Positions 16,832-25,860 of a stretch of 64,000 nt of DNA are shown one piece after another. Location: assembly GCA_963974475.1 (NCBI GenBank), contig CAXBCR010000001.1:62001-126000 (forward strand), read 5' to 3'. The position numbers and the translations under genes are program-made. A model generated the notes under the pieces. It saw nothing but the letters and a program-made list of their open reading frames with translations, searched no databases and was not told the origin of the DNA. This stretch comes from CAJXZP01 sp963974475 (GTDB lineage Bacteria > Bacteroidota > Bacteroidia > Flavobacteriales_G > Salibacteraceae). How positions within the stretch are numbered: the stretch's first letter is position 1; each line of letters opens with the position of its first letter.

Positions 16832-19063
16832 ATGAAAAAAATATCCGTAATTGTCCTCGCATTCATGATGGCGATTCCGTTTGGAATCAAAGCTGACGAA
16901 GGGATGTGGTTACCTATGTTTATTGGCCGTTTGAATTATGCCGATATGCAAAAAGAAGGCTTGAAATTAACAGCCGATGAAATTTACAGTGTCAATCATT
17001 CTTCGTTAAAAGATGCGATTGTAATGCTAAGTGGCGGTAGTTGTACTGCAGAAATCATTTCAAAAGAAGGGTTAACTTTAACCAACCACCATTGTGCTTT
17101 TGGTGCAATTCAAGGAAATTCAACTCCTGAACACGATTATTTAACCGATGGTTTTTGGGCAATGAGCAAAGACCAAGAGTTGGAAGCCGAAGGAATGACT
17201 GCTTCGTTTTTAGAACGAATGGAAGACGTTTCGGATATCATCAATTCCCAACTAAACGATGATATGAGCGACCAAGACCGTCACAAAATCATTTCTCAAT
17301 TAGCAGATTCTATTGAAAATGCAGCTACCGAAGGAACAGGATTTAATGCCGATGTAAAATCATTTTACGAAGGAAACGAATTTTACCTTTTTGTATATAC
17401 TACTTATACTGACGTTCGTTTAGTTGGTGCGCCACCTTCATCTGTAGGTAAATATGGTGGTGACACAGACAACTGGATGTGGCCTCGTCATACCGGTGAT
17501 TTTTCTATTTTAAGAATTTATACCGGACAAGATGGAAAACCTGCAAAATATGCAGACACCAATATTCCGCTGGTACCAAAACACAGTTTACCTATTTCAT
17601 TAGAAGGAGTAAAAGAAAACGATTACGCAATGATTATGGGTTACCCAGGATCTACCGATCGTTATCTAACTTCTTGGGGGGTTAAACAAGCGGTAGATTT
17701 AGACCAACCTGCACGGGTAAAAATTAGAGGTAAAAAACTAGACATCTACAAAAAACACATGAACTTGAGTACCGCTACCCGTATCAAGTATGCATCTAAA
17801 TATGCACGTGTTTCTAACTATTGGAAATACTTCATTGGTCAAACTGCTCAATTAAAAAAGAATCATGTATTTGAGAAAAAACAAGCCATTGAAAATAATT
17901 TCACCAAATGGGTAAATTCTACCGATGCCAACAAAGCTAAATATGGCGAAGCGCTAGGTTTAATTGAAAAAGGCTACAAAGCACAACATCCATATGTTTT
18001 AGCTTCTACCTATTTTGGTGAAGCGGTAGTAGGTTCAGAAATTCTTTTATACTCGTATCGTGCCAATGGTTTGCATAAAGCCCTATCGGTAGGCGAACCT
18101 GATCCAAAAAAGGTGGATGCTTTAATTCAAGGATTAAAAGGACGTACAACAGGTCATTTTAAAGATTATGATGTAGCTACAGATATGGAAGTAACAGCAG
18201 CTATGCTCGAAATGTATTACAATGATTTAGCGAAAGACCAACAACCACAATATTTCTTAGATTTAGTGGACAAAAATAAAGGTGATTTCACCAAGTTGAC
18301 CGCCACCTTATTCGAGAAATCTATTTTCGCCTCACAAGAAAAGATGAATGAATTCTTTGTGAGCTCTAAACAATTAAAAATCTTGGAAAAAGACCCAGCA
18401 AGAAAATTAATGGGTGCTTTATTAGCTAAATACCGTTCTATTTTAGGTGGAGAATACGCTACTAGTTATGCCGACTTAGACAAAGGAAACAGATTGTTTG
18501 TAGATGGTGTTCGTAAAATGAATCCAGATACTAAATATGCTCCTAACGCAAATTCAACTATGCGTTTGACTTACGGACAAGTATTACCTTATGCTCCATA
18601 TGATGCGGTTTCTTATACTTACGCTACCACTTTAAAAGGTGTAATGGAAAAAATGGATAATTCTAATCCTGAGTTTGTCGTTCCACAAAAACTAGTGGAT
18701 CTATATACCGATAAAAACTATGGCCAATACGCAAATGCCGATGGCACAATGCCCGTTTGTTTCTTAACAAACAACGACATTACGGGTGGTAACTCTGGTT
18801 CTCCAACCATAAATGCAAAGGGTCATTTAATTGGTGCTGCATTTGACGGCAACTGGGAAGCAATGAGTGGTGATATTTATTTTGAGCCAAACATTCAAAG
18901 AACTATTGTGGTGGATATCCGTTACGTTCTTTTTATTATCGACAAGTATGCGGGTGCAACTAACTTAATTAATGAAATGGATTTGGTACACCCATCGAGA
19001 GCTTTACAAAATGAAGTAATCGTTCCAACTGAAGTTTCAACGGATGTGAAAACAGTTAACTAG
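16832..19063 (+). CDS. S46 dipeptidyl-peptidase, DPP7-like
   Basis: A periplasmic or exported serine exopeptidase removing N-terminal dipeptides. I start it at the ATG at 16832, giving a signal peptide (MKKISVIVLAFMMAIPFGI); the ATG at 16781 would bury it. Catalytic elements are present: SKEGLTLTNHHCAFG (His, ~86-87), DTDNWMWPRHTGDFS (Asp region) and GGNSGSPTINAKG (nucleophile Ser). Eighteen residues after that Ser comes Gly (AAFDGNWEAMSGD), the S1-pocket residue of DPP7-type enzymes preferring hydrophobic P1, whereas DPP11 has Arg there. The protein is about 743 residues, full length. A paralogue with Arg at this position is encoded at 35018-37180. Confidence 0.93.
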   Translation: MKKISVIVLAFMMAIPFGIKADEGMWLPMFIGRLNYADMQKEGLKLTADEIYSVNHSSLKDAIVMLSGGSCTAEIISKEGLTLTNHHCAFGAIQGNSTPEHDYLTDGFWAMSKDQELEAEGMTASFLERMEDVSDIINSQLNDDMSDQDRHKIISQLADSIENAATEGTGFNADVKSFYEGNEFYLFVYTTYTDVRLVGAPPSSVGKYGGDTDNWMWPRHTGDFSILRIYTGQDGKPAKYADTNIPLVPKHSLPISLEGVKENDYAMIMGYPGSTDRYLTSWGVKQAVDLDQPARVKIRGKKLDIYKKHMNLSTATRIKYASKYARVSNYWKYFIGQTAQLKKNHVFEKKQAIENNFTKWVNSTDANKAKYGEALGLIEKGYKAQHPYVLASTYFGEAVVGSEILLYSYRANGLHKALSVGEPDPKKVDALIQGLKGRTTGHFKDYDVATDMEVTAAMLEMYYNDLAKDQQPQYFLDLVDKNKGDFTKLTATLFEKSIFASQEKMNEFFVSSKQLKILEKDPARKLMGALLAKYRSILGGEYATSYADLDKGNRLFVDGVRKMNPDTKYAPNANSTMRLTYGQVLPYAPYDAVSYTYATTLKGVMEKMDNSNPEFVVPQKLVDLYTDKNYGQYANADGTMPVCFLTNNDITGGNSGSPTINAKGHLIGAAFDGNWEAMSGDIYFEPNIQRTIVVDIRYVLFIIDKYAGATNLINEMDLVHPSRALQNEVIVPTEVSTDVKTVN

Positions 19064-19084
19064 TTTTCCATTTAATTTATTGGA

Positions 19085-19120
19085 AAGCCTGTTCACATTT
19101 TGTGAGCAGGCTTTTTTTTT
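19085..19120 (+). terminator. Terminator after the DPP7-like gene (copy 1 of a repeated hairpin)
   Basis: A 13-bp stem (AAGCCTGTTCACA / TGTGAGCAGGCTT, one G-T pair) with loop TTT is followed by a T-run. The same 29 bases recur at 25617-25645 after the giant T9SS gene, with similar flanking sequence. Confidence 0.9.
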
Positions 19121-19139
19121 GTGGCTAATTTTAGTGGCA

Positions 19140-19269
19140 TGGTAAAGCCAAATACGAAATCTCTGCTCCTTGGATGGTTGGTGAATACATACGCGAGGAA
19201 TTCGATTTAAAGAAGCTTAAAACTGGTCGTTCAATTAATATGCTTTATGAACAAATACGAACGCATTAA
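19140..19269 (+). pseudogene. Short coding remnant (unidentified protein C-terminus)
   Basis: From just after a TAG to the TAA at about 19269, one frame encodes about 43 residues with strongly protein-like composition (GKAKYEISAPWMVGEYIREE, FDLKKLKTGRSINMLYEQIR). There is no start codon or upstream gene body, so it looks like the leftover C-terminus of a deleted gene. I do not recognise the family. Confidence 0.35.
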
Positions 19270-19600
19270 GACCTAAAATTTGGCTATCCTTTTTTACTAC
19301 GAATATCCAACCGCTCTATGCTCACACTGCAAATTTTAAATTATAATCCTCACTTTTTTATAAATTTCTCATGAACGAATACTTAAACAAATATATTCAT
19401 CCTTTTATATTTCATTAATTAGCAAAATAACCTTATCAATTAGTCAACATCCTACTTTTTAGCTAATTATACAAATCAAATTAACTCCAATTTAACATTT
19501 TAATCCATTGACATGCATTGCTATCACTCATATTTACAACCGACAATCAATATAAATTGACCAAATATTTAAAATTTATGACTCATTAACATAAAAAAAC
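19270..19600. other. Intergenic region with no recognised feature
   Basis: AT-rich sequence between a gene remnant and the promoter of the giant T9SS gene. I see no ORF, repeat or RNA gene. Confidence 0.5.
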
Positions 19601-19608
19601 TATATTTG
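19601..19608 (+). promoter_or_regulatory. Putative promoter -7 box for the giant T9SS gene
   Basis: TATATTTG matches TAnnTTTG perfectly. Initiation near 19614 would give a leader of about 180 nt before the ATG at 19793, containing two hairpins and a mini-ORF. Confidence 0.55.
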
Positions 19609-19627
19609 TAATTATAAGTGTTTTTCC

Positions 19628-19722
19628 TAACAGGAAATGGAGCGTCCTGTTAACTACTATATTTTCACACCGAAAAACATTTCACCACACATGCACGCAG
19701 CATCATGTATTACACCTGATGC
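19628..19722 (+). promoter_or_regulatory. Structured 5' leader with two stem-loops
   Basis: TAACAGGA (19628-19635) pairs perfectly with TCCTGTTA (19645-19652). GCATCA (19700-19705) pairs with TGATGC (19717-19722). Both are upstream of the mini-ORF at 19764. The leader matches no riboswitch class I know. Confidence 0.4.
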
Positions 19723-19763
19723 ATCTATTGTTTAGTTCGTCTCAATTTGGGAGGTGTCTAGCT

Positions 19764-19796
19764 ATGTATTGTAATCAATTAAATCTAAATATATGA
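19764..19796 (+). CDS. Putative 10-codon leader peptide coupled to the giant gene
   Basis: ATG at 19764 opens MYCNQLNLNI and ends at TGA 19794-19796, which overlaps the ATG of the giant gene (ATGA). It is preceded at 7-nt spacing by GGGAGGTG (19749-19756), one of the very few strong Shine-Dalgarno sequences in the window. The giant gene itself has no SD at its ATG, so translation may reach it by termination-reinitiation. Expression is not proven. Confidence 0.4.
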   Translation: MYCNQLNLNI

Positions 19797-22700
19797 ATGC
19801 AAACTACAATTTAAAAAAAATGCGACTGTCATTTTTTATTGGGGTTTTGTTCTCCTTCTTTTCGTTTCAGGCGTTTGCCCATGTTACGGAAATTAGAGTG
19901 AATCAAAATCCTGATGGATCACTGACGTGGTATTTACAAACCTACCACTCGGCCAACGAATGTGGCCACCAAAATGCTGGGTTAACAATTAATGGTGTTA
20001 ATTACGGCATATCTTCCGAACACCCCGGAAGTATTGTTGGATTAAGCCCAACTATTTTTGCACAAAACTCCTGGATAAGTTCTAGGTCAAGTTATGCTAT
20101 TGTGCAAACACCATACATTGCAGGAAACTTAAATGTGGCTCCTTATTCAAACAATGTTTGCTGGGCATTCCTTGTAGGCGGTAATGGTAGTTTCACACCG
20201 CCACCACCACCTGTGTGTACCTCATTTCCTGTAACAAGTGCAACAAATACACTTGGAGCAACGAATAACGCAGGTACTTCATGTGATGCTTCGGATGATA
20301 ACGTTATCATCAATTTGGCTGTGGGTCATTTGGCTTGTGGAAATATTACCGGTGACGGACAATTTTCAGTTTATTTGGATCCAGCGGGTTCAAATACCTT
20401 TTTAGGAAATGTAAGTTACGCTACTGGAATTACTTCTAACTTTTCTTTTACCCTTAATTATGGCGTAAACGCAACGGTTAGATTTGTAGATAATGATTTT
20501 GCTGGAAGCTTCTTTGACTACAATGTCACTGGACTTGGCGGGTCTTCTTTTGCAGGAGTTGGAGATATGACTCCACCCACAGTTTTGGTTCAAAACCAAA
20601 CGGTGGTATTAGATGCTGCTGGAAACGCAACCGTTACCGTAGCAGATATCAATAATGGATCTACCGATGCATGTGGTATCGCAACCATGACTATAAGCCC
20701 TTCTTCTTTTAGTTGTGCTGACGCGGGTGCTAACCCGGTTACTTTAACGGTAACAGATGTAAACGGAAATTCTGCATCCGCTGTAGCCACAGTTACCGTT
20801 CAAGATAATTCTGCTCCAAATATCACGTGTAATTTTGATATCACCGTTAATGCGGATGCAAATGGATGTGGAACTATTGTAAATTACAGTGCCCCTTCGG
20901 CTACGGATAATTGTGGAACAGGAACATTACCTACTTCATTGGCAGGGTTTACCTACAAAGGAACCTTAAATGGACACACGTATTTCTTATCCAACACCAC
21001 TACTACTCCTGAAGCTGCGCATGCGCAAGCAATCTCATTAGGAGGACACTTGGTAACAATAAACGATGCTGCTGAAAACTTATTCGTTTCAAATTTCAAC
21101 CCTGGTAAAATTTGGATTGGTCATACCGATCGTGCTGTAGAAGGTACTTTTGAATGGATTACTGGGGAACCAGTAAATTATACCAACTGGGCCCCCGGAG
21201 AGCCAAATAATGCTGGCGGAAATGAAGATTGGGCAGTAATCAACTGGTCAGGTAACAACCCAAACTGGAATGATTGGTTTTATACCCAACCTGCTTTATA
21301 TGCTTTAGAATTTGACGGTGGAACCATTGGTACATCCTTAACTTCAGGTCTTGGAAATGGTGCGTTTTTTCCTGTAGGAACAACTACAGAAACGTGGACC
21401 GCAACAGATGCAAGTGGAAACACAAGCTCTTGTAGCTTTTCAGTTACCGTAAATGATGTAACTCCTCCAACCGCATTAGCCCAAAACGTTACTGTTTATT
21501 TAGATGCTACTGGAAACGGAAGCACTTCAGCAGAATTAGTGGACAATGGTTCTACCGATGCTTGTGGTATTTCTACCATGGCTATCAACAATGCTTCATT
21601 TACATGCGCAAACGTTGGTACCAACAATCCTGTTGTTTTAACAGTAACAGATATTCATGGAAATAGTTCTACTGCAACGGCTATGGTTACTGTAATAGAT
21701 ACAATTTCTCCAATTGCTTTAGCTCAAAATGTTACCGTACAATTAGATGCTACTGGCAACGGAAGTACTACTGCCGCTTTAGTGAACAATGGTTCATCTG
21801 ATGCTTGTGGAATTGCTACTATGACTATTGATAACGCATCATTTACTTGTGCAAACGTGGGTTCAAATAATTCGGTTACTTTAACAGTGACTGATGCAAA
21901 CGGAAACACTTCTACTGCATCAGCAATGGTGACCGTAGTGGACGGAATTGCTCCAGTAGCAATCGCTCAAAACGTAACGGTACAATTAGATGCTTCAGGA
22001 AATGGAAGTACCACTGCTGCTTTAGTGAACAATGGTTCATCTGATGCGTGTGGAATTGCTACCATGACCATTGATAACGCATCATTTACTTGTGCAAACA
22101 TAGGCTCAACCAATCCGGTTACTTTAACAGTTACGGATGTAAATGGAAACAGCTCTACTGCCTCAGCAATGGTGACTGTTGTAGACAATATTGCACCAGG
22201 AAACACGGTTGCTTCGGGTACTGCTTCGGTAACTATCCCTGCGGGTCACACCAACGGATGGAGCCCATGGGTTACTGGATTTAATATTCCTATTCCAACT
22301 GGTGCCAGCGTTACAGGTGTTGATTTAACATTTACTGCCGTTGACCAAGGTTGGGGTGGTACTGGCGCTTACGCAACATTCCAAATTGCGGGTCAAACTA
22401 TTGGAGCAGTTCAATTGCTTCACTATAATCAAAGTTTTGCCATTAATTATGCCGGTAGTATTCCAAATTATGTAGCAACTGGTGGAAACCAATTGACCAT
22501 GTACTTCCAAGGATATCCTGGATGGCAAGCCAATTTTGGTGGCGGTACTTTAACCGTTCATTATGGTTTAGTAGGTAACGATGTAACCGTTCACTTAGAT
22601 GCAAATGGAAATGCAACCGTGCTTGCTTCACAAGTAGATCCTGGTGTAATGGATAACTGTGGCGTAGTTTCGACTACATTAAGTCAAACTAACTTTACCT

Positions 22701-25594
22701 GTGCAAATGTTGGAGCAAATGCTGTAGCATTAACAATTACAGATGGAAGCAACAACTCAACAACTATTCCGGCTACCGTAACCGTAGTGGATAGCGTTGC
22801 TCCAGTAGCAATCGCTCAAAACGTAACCGTGCAATTAGATGCATTCGGAAACGGATATACTACCGCTGCTTTAGTAGACAATAATTCAACTGATGCGTGT
22901 GGAATCGCTACCATGACTATCGACAATGCTACATTTACTTGTGCCAACGTGGGTTCAAATAATCCGGTTACTTTAACAGTTAAGGATGTAAATGGAAACA
23001 GCTCTACCGCAGCTGCAATGGTGACGGTAATAGATGGTGTTGCACCAGTAGCATTGGCACAAAACGTGACCGTGCAATTGGATGCCTCTGGAAATGGAAG
23101 TACTAGCGCTGCATTAGTGAACAATGGTTCAACGGATGCGTGTGGAATTGCTTCAATGACTTTAGATAACACTTCATTTACATGTGCTAATGTAGGCGCT
23201 ACCAATATCGTTACCTTAACAGTAATTGATGTAAACGGAAATGTATCTTCAGCAACCGCAATGGTAACTGTGTTAGATGGTGTGGCTCCAAACCTAGTAA
23301 TTCAAAACGCTACAGTTCAGTTAGACGCATCTGGAAATGGAAGCATTACAACTGCCGATATCGACAATGGTTCGAATGACGCTTGTGGTATAGCTTCTTT
23401 AGCTTTAGACAACATGTCTTTTACATGTGCTAACATTGGAGCGAATACCGTAATTTTAACGGTAACAGATAACAACGGCAACTCCTCTTCTGCTCCCGCC
23501 ACAGTAACGGTGCAAGATTTAGTTGCTCCTATTACACTTACGCAACCGGCAACGGTTCAGTTAGACGCTTTTGGAAACGGAAGTATCACTACAACGGATA
23601 TCGACAATGGTTCGAATGACGCTTGTGGTATAGCTAGTCTTTCGTTAGATATTACTTCTTTTAGTTGTGCTAACGTAGGTCCAAACACGGTAACATTAAC
23701 TGCTACGGATGTAAATGGTAATTCCTCATCAAACACCGCTATAGTAACTGTAGTGGATAATGTAGCGCCAATTACTATCGGTCAAAATGTAACGGTACAA
23801 TTAGATGCTTCTGGAAGCGGAAGTATTACAACAGCAGATATCGACAATGGGTCGAACGATGCATGTGGTATTGCTAGTTTAGCATTGGATGTTATGAATT
23901 TCACATGTGAAAATGTAGGGGTAAATACCGTGGTATTAACGGCTACCGACAATAACGGAAACTCTTCTACCGATACTGTTTCTGTAACTGTTGAAGATAA
24001 TATCCCACCAGTGACTATTGGTCAAGATTTAGTGGTTCAATTAGATTCTTCTGGTTTAGTGAGTATTACTCCTAACCAAGTAGATAATGGTTCAAATGAC
24101 GCTTGTGGTATTGCTCTTCTTTCTTTGAGCAATGATTTATTTGATTGTAGTAATGTTGGTACGAACACAACTGTATTGACATCTACCGATAATTATGGTA
24201 ACACTTCTTCTCAAACAGTAACTATTACTGTGCAGGATTTAATTGCTCCAGTAGCGCTTTGCAAACCAGTTAGCATTACGTTAATGAACGGTACGGCAAG
24301 CATTACTCCAGATTCTATAAACGATGGTTCGTATGATGCATGTGGTATTGCAAGTGTAACTATAAGCGATTCTGTTTGGTCTTGTACCGATATAGGAGAC
24401 CATGAAGTAGTGTTAACCGTTACAGATGTAAACGGAAACGTATCTACTTGTAGCTCTATCGTAACAGTGATTGGCGCTGTTCCTACCTTAGACATTGCTT
24501 CTGCTCCAACATGTAACGTGTACACCGGAGGAGATTCAAGTATCATCTATTTAGGATATGGGCCGCAAACCACTGTTTTAGCAACAACTGTAACAGGTGG
24601 AAGTATCTTCACCTACGCTTGGACAGGTGCTAACTTAGATAGCAACACCTTAGCAAATCCAACATTCTCACCTACCGTTGAGGGGTACTTTACCTTTACT
24701 TGTGTAGTAACAAATGAGTTTGGTTGTGAGGTAACTTCAAGCATCACTATTTGTGTGAGAGACATTAGAGTTCCTTGTAAGGTTAAAAAATGTAAACACA
24801 AGTGTAAGAAAGGACACAAAAGTGGAGAATCGCACAGTCGTAAAAAAGGATGTAGCCATAGTTGCAAGCCTACTACGCCAGCGATAGCATCTACATGTAT
24901 TCCTGCGCCAAAAGTTCCGTGTCCACATTCTTGTAACAAAGGACATCACAAAGGAGATGATCATAAATCTAAAAAAGGTTGTAAACACAAATGTGGACAT
25001 GACGATGATGATGACGATGATCACGATGATGACGAATGTGACAAAAAAGTGTACATCTGTCATTCTTCAGCAGTACATGACGATGACGATCATGATGATG
25101 ATGATGATGATGATGACGATGACGATGATCACGGGTCAAAAGGTAAAAAAGGCAAGAAAAGCAACAGCCATAAACCTAAAGCACCTAAATACAAAACACT
25201 TAAAATCAGCGTGAATGCAGTAGCTAAACATTTAGCGAATCATCCAGGTGATGTATTAGGTATTTGTAACACATCTTGTGCTGACTTTAACACAGCTAGT
25301 AAAAAAGGCGATGAAACCAATAGCATAGAGCAATTTGGAGAGTACACCGTAAATGTGTCTCTATATCCAAATCCATCTATCAGTAACTTCACCTTAGTGG
25401 TTGAAAGTGAAATGGATGAGCCTGTAACTGTAGAAGTATATGACTTAGCAGGTAACTTAATGCAACGAGTGGAAGGTCAAATGACTTACAGCGAAATTGT
25501 TTTAGGTCAAAAACTAGCAGCGGGTATATACTTAGTTGTAGTTCACCAAGGTGAATTTAAAACAGTAGTTAAAGCTGCTAAAGGAAGTCTTTAA
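19793..25594 (+). CDS. Giant T9SS-secreted multidomain protein with C-type lectin, tandem repeats and Cys/His/Asp-rich region
   Basis: A 1933-residue cell-surface or secreted protein. The signal peptide is at ~10-30 (FFIGVLFSFFSFQAFA). The first ~260 residues are of unknown fold. About twelve repeats of ~81 residues (roughly 265-1560) carry the signature NGSxDACGIATM...FTCANVG...VTLTVTDVNGNSS. Within them is a C-type lectin domain (~385-507) with EPN and WND motifs of the Ca2+/mannose-type site, and a separate beta domain at ~805-925. Residues 1662-1825 are Cys/His/Lys- and Asp-rich. Residues 1851-1933 form a type A T9SS sorting domain (VNVSLYPNPSISNFTLVVES...LAAGIYLVVV), cleaved on export by family analogy. 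An adhesive or matrix role is likely. Ligands are unknown. Confidence 0.9.
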   Translation: MNANYNLKKMRLSFFIGVLFSFFSFQAFAHVTEIRVNQNPDGSLTWYLQTYHSANECGHQNAGLTINGVNYGISSEHPGSIVGLSPTIFAQNSWISSRSSYAIVQTPYIAGNLNVAPYSNNVCWAFLVGGNGSFTPPPPPVCTSFPVTSATNTLGATNNAGTSCDASDDNVIINLAVGHLACGNITGDGQFSVYLDPAGSNTFLGNVSYATGITSNFSFTLNYGVNATVRFVDNDFAGSFFDYNVTGLGGSSFAGVGDMTPPTVLVQNQTVVLDAAGNATVTVADINNGSTDACGIATMTISPSSFSCADAGANPVTLTVTDVNGNSASAVATVTVQDNSAPNITCNFDITVNADANGCGTIVNYSAPSATDNCGTGTLPTSLAGFTYKGTLNGHTYFLSNTTTTPEAAHAQAISLGGHLVTINDAAENLFVSNFNPGKIWIGHTDRAVEGTFEWITGEPVNYTNWAPGEPNNAGGNEDWAVINWSGNNPNWNDWFYTQPALYALEFDGGTIGTSLTSGLGNGAFFPVGTTTETWTATDASGNTSSCSFSVTVNDVTPPTALAQNVTVYLDATGNGSTSAELVDNGSTDACGISTMAINNASFTCANVGTNNPVVLTVTDIHGNSSTATAMVTVIDTISPIALAQNVTVQLDATGNGSTTAALVNNGSSDACGIATMTIDNASFTCANVGSNNSVTLTVTDANGNTSTASAMVTVVDGIAPVAIAQNVTVQLDASGNGSTTAALVNNGSSDACGIATMTIDNASFTCANIGSTNPVTLTVTDVNGNSSTASAMVTVVDNIAPGNTVASGTASVTIPAGHTNGWSPWVTGFNIPIPTGASVTGVDLTFTAVDQGWGGTGAYATFQIAGQTIGAVQLLHYNQSFAINYAGSIPNYVATGGNQLTMYFQGYPGWQANFGGGTLTVHYGLVGNDVTVHLDANGNATVLASQVDPGVMDNCGVVSTTLSQTNFTCANVGANAVALTITDGSNNSTTIPATVTVVDSVAPVAIAQNVTVQLDAFGNGYTTAALVDNNSTDACGIATMTIDNATFTCANVGSNNPVTLTVKDVNGNSSTAAAMVTVIDGVAPVALAQNVTVQLDASGNGSTSAALVNNGSTDACGIASMTLDNTSFTCANVGATNIVTLTVIDVNGNVSSATAMVTVLDGVAPNLVIQNATVQLDASGNGSITTADIDNGSNDACGIASLALDNMSFTCANIGANTVILTVTDNNGNSSSAPATVTVQDLVAPITLTQPATVQLDAFGNGSITTTDIDNGSNDACGIASLSLDITSFSCANVGPNTVTLTATDVNGNSSSNTAIVTVVDNVAPITIGQNVTVQLDASGSGSITTADIDNGSNDACGIASLALDVMNFTCENVGVNTVVLTATDNNGNSSTDTVSVTVEDNIPPVTIGQDLVVQLDSSGLVSITPNQVDNGSNDACGIALLSLSNDLFDCSNVGTNTTVLTSTDNYGNTSSQTVTITVQDLIAPVALCKPVSITLMNGTASITPDSINDGSYDACGIASVTISDSVWSCTDIGDHEVVLTVTDVNGNVSTCSSIVTVIGAVPTLDIASAPTCNVYTGGDSSIIYLGYGPQTTVLATTVTGGSIFTYAWTGANLDSNTLANPTFSPTVEGYFTFTCVVTNEFGCEVTSSITICVRDIRVPCKVKKCKHKCKKGHKSGESHSRKKGCSHSCKPTTPAIASTCIPAPKVPCPHSCNKGHHKGDDHKSKKGCKHKCGHDDDDDDDHDDDECDKKVYICHSSAVHDDDDHDDDDDDDDDDDDHGSKGKKGKKSNSHKPKAPKYKTLKISVNAVAKHLANHPGDVLGICNTSCADFNTASKKGDETNSIEQFGEYTVNVSLYPNPSISNFTLVVESEMDEPVTVEVYDLAGNLMQRVEGQMTYSEIVLGQKLAAGIYLVVVHQGEFKTVVKAAKGSL
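20580..24470 (+). repeat. Tandem ~243-bp (81-residue) coding repeats
   Basis: Successive equivalent codons lie 243 bp apart (21719 to 21962; about 22811 to 23054 to 23297). Twelve DACGI-type signatures can be counted, one degenerate (DNCGV near 22653). Two insertions interrupt the series: the lectin domain (about 20940-21330) and a beta domain (about 22200-22570). Neighbouring units share long near-identical DNA, which points to recent unequal exchange. Confidence 0.88.
25006..25134 (+). repeat. GAY-rich low-complexity tracts encoding poly-Asp
   Basis: Runs of GAT/GAC codons encode 7, 3, 4 and 12 consecutive Asp residues separated by His. GAT and GAC alternate, so the DNA is not a pure trinucleotide repeat, which suggests selection on the protein as well as slippage. 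Confidence 0.9.
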
Positions 25595-25616
25595 GATTAA
25601 CATTCTATTAAAAGGT

Positions 25617-25651
25617 AAGCCTGTTCACATTTTGTGAGCAGGCTTTTTTTA
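25617..25651 (+). terminator. Terminator after the giant T9SS gene (copy 2 of a repeated hairpin)
   Basis: The 29-base hairpin and T-run are identical to those at 19085-19113. The bases after the T-run are also similar (TGGCTAATTTT versus TGGCTAGTTTT). Confidence 0.9.
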
Positions 25652-25860
25652 TGGCTAGTTTTTAAAATAATGTAACGCTTTAATTAAACTGAATTCATCA
25701 AACTCAATATTTCCAAATGGTATATACCCAAGTAATAAATTAGCGCAAAGCAAAAAATGGGTAGTTACACACCCCTAATAAAATAGCAAAAATCCAAATA
25801 AAAACAAGCAACAAAAGTCAACTCCATCAACTTCCACTTCAATCGTCAATTTTTAATTTT
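25652..25860. other. Intergenic region with no recognised feature
   Basis: An AT-rich stretch between the terminator of the giant gene and a low-complexity repeat. It lies between convergent genes. No ORF or structure seen. Confidence 0.5.

Noticed and set aside
20402..24939. Many minus-strand open frames inside the giant T9SS gene
   Set aside because: They repeat with the 243-bp coding repeats and share the same composition. They are antisense shadows, as are the Met/Asp frames over the poly-Asp tract.
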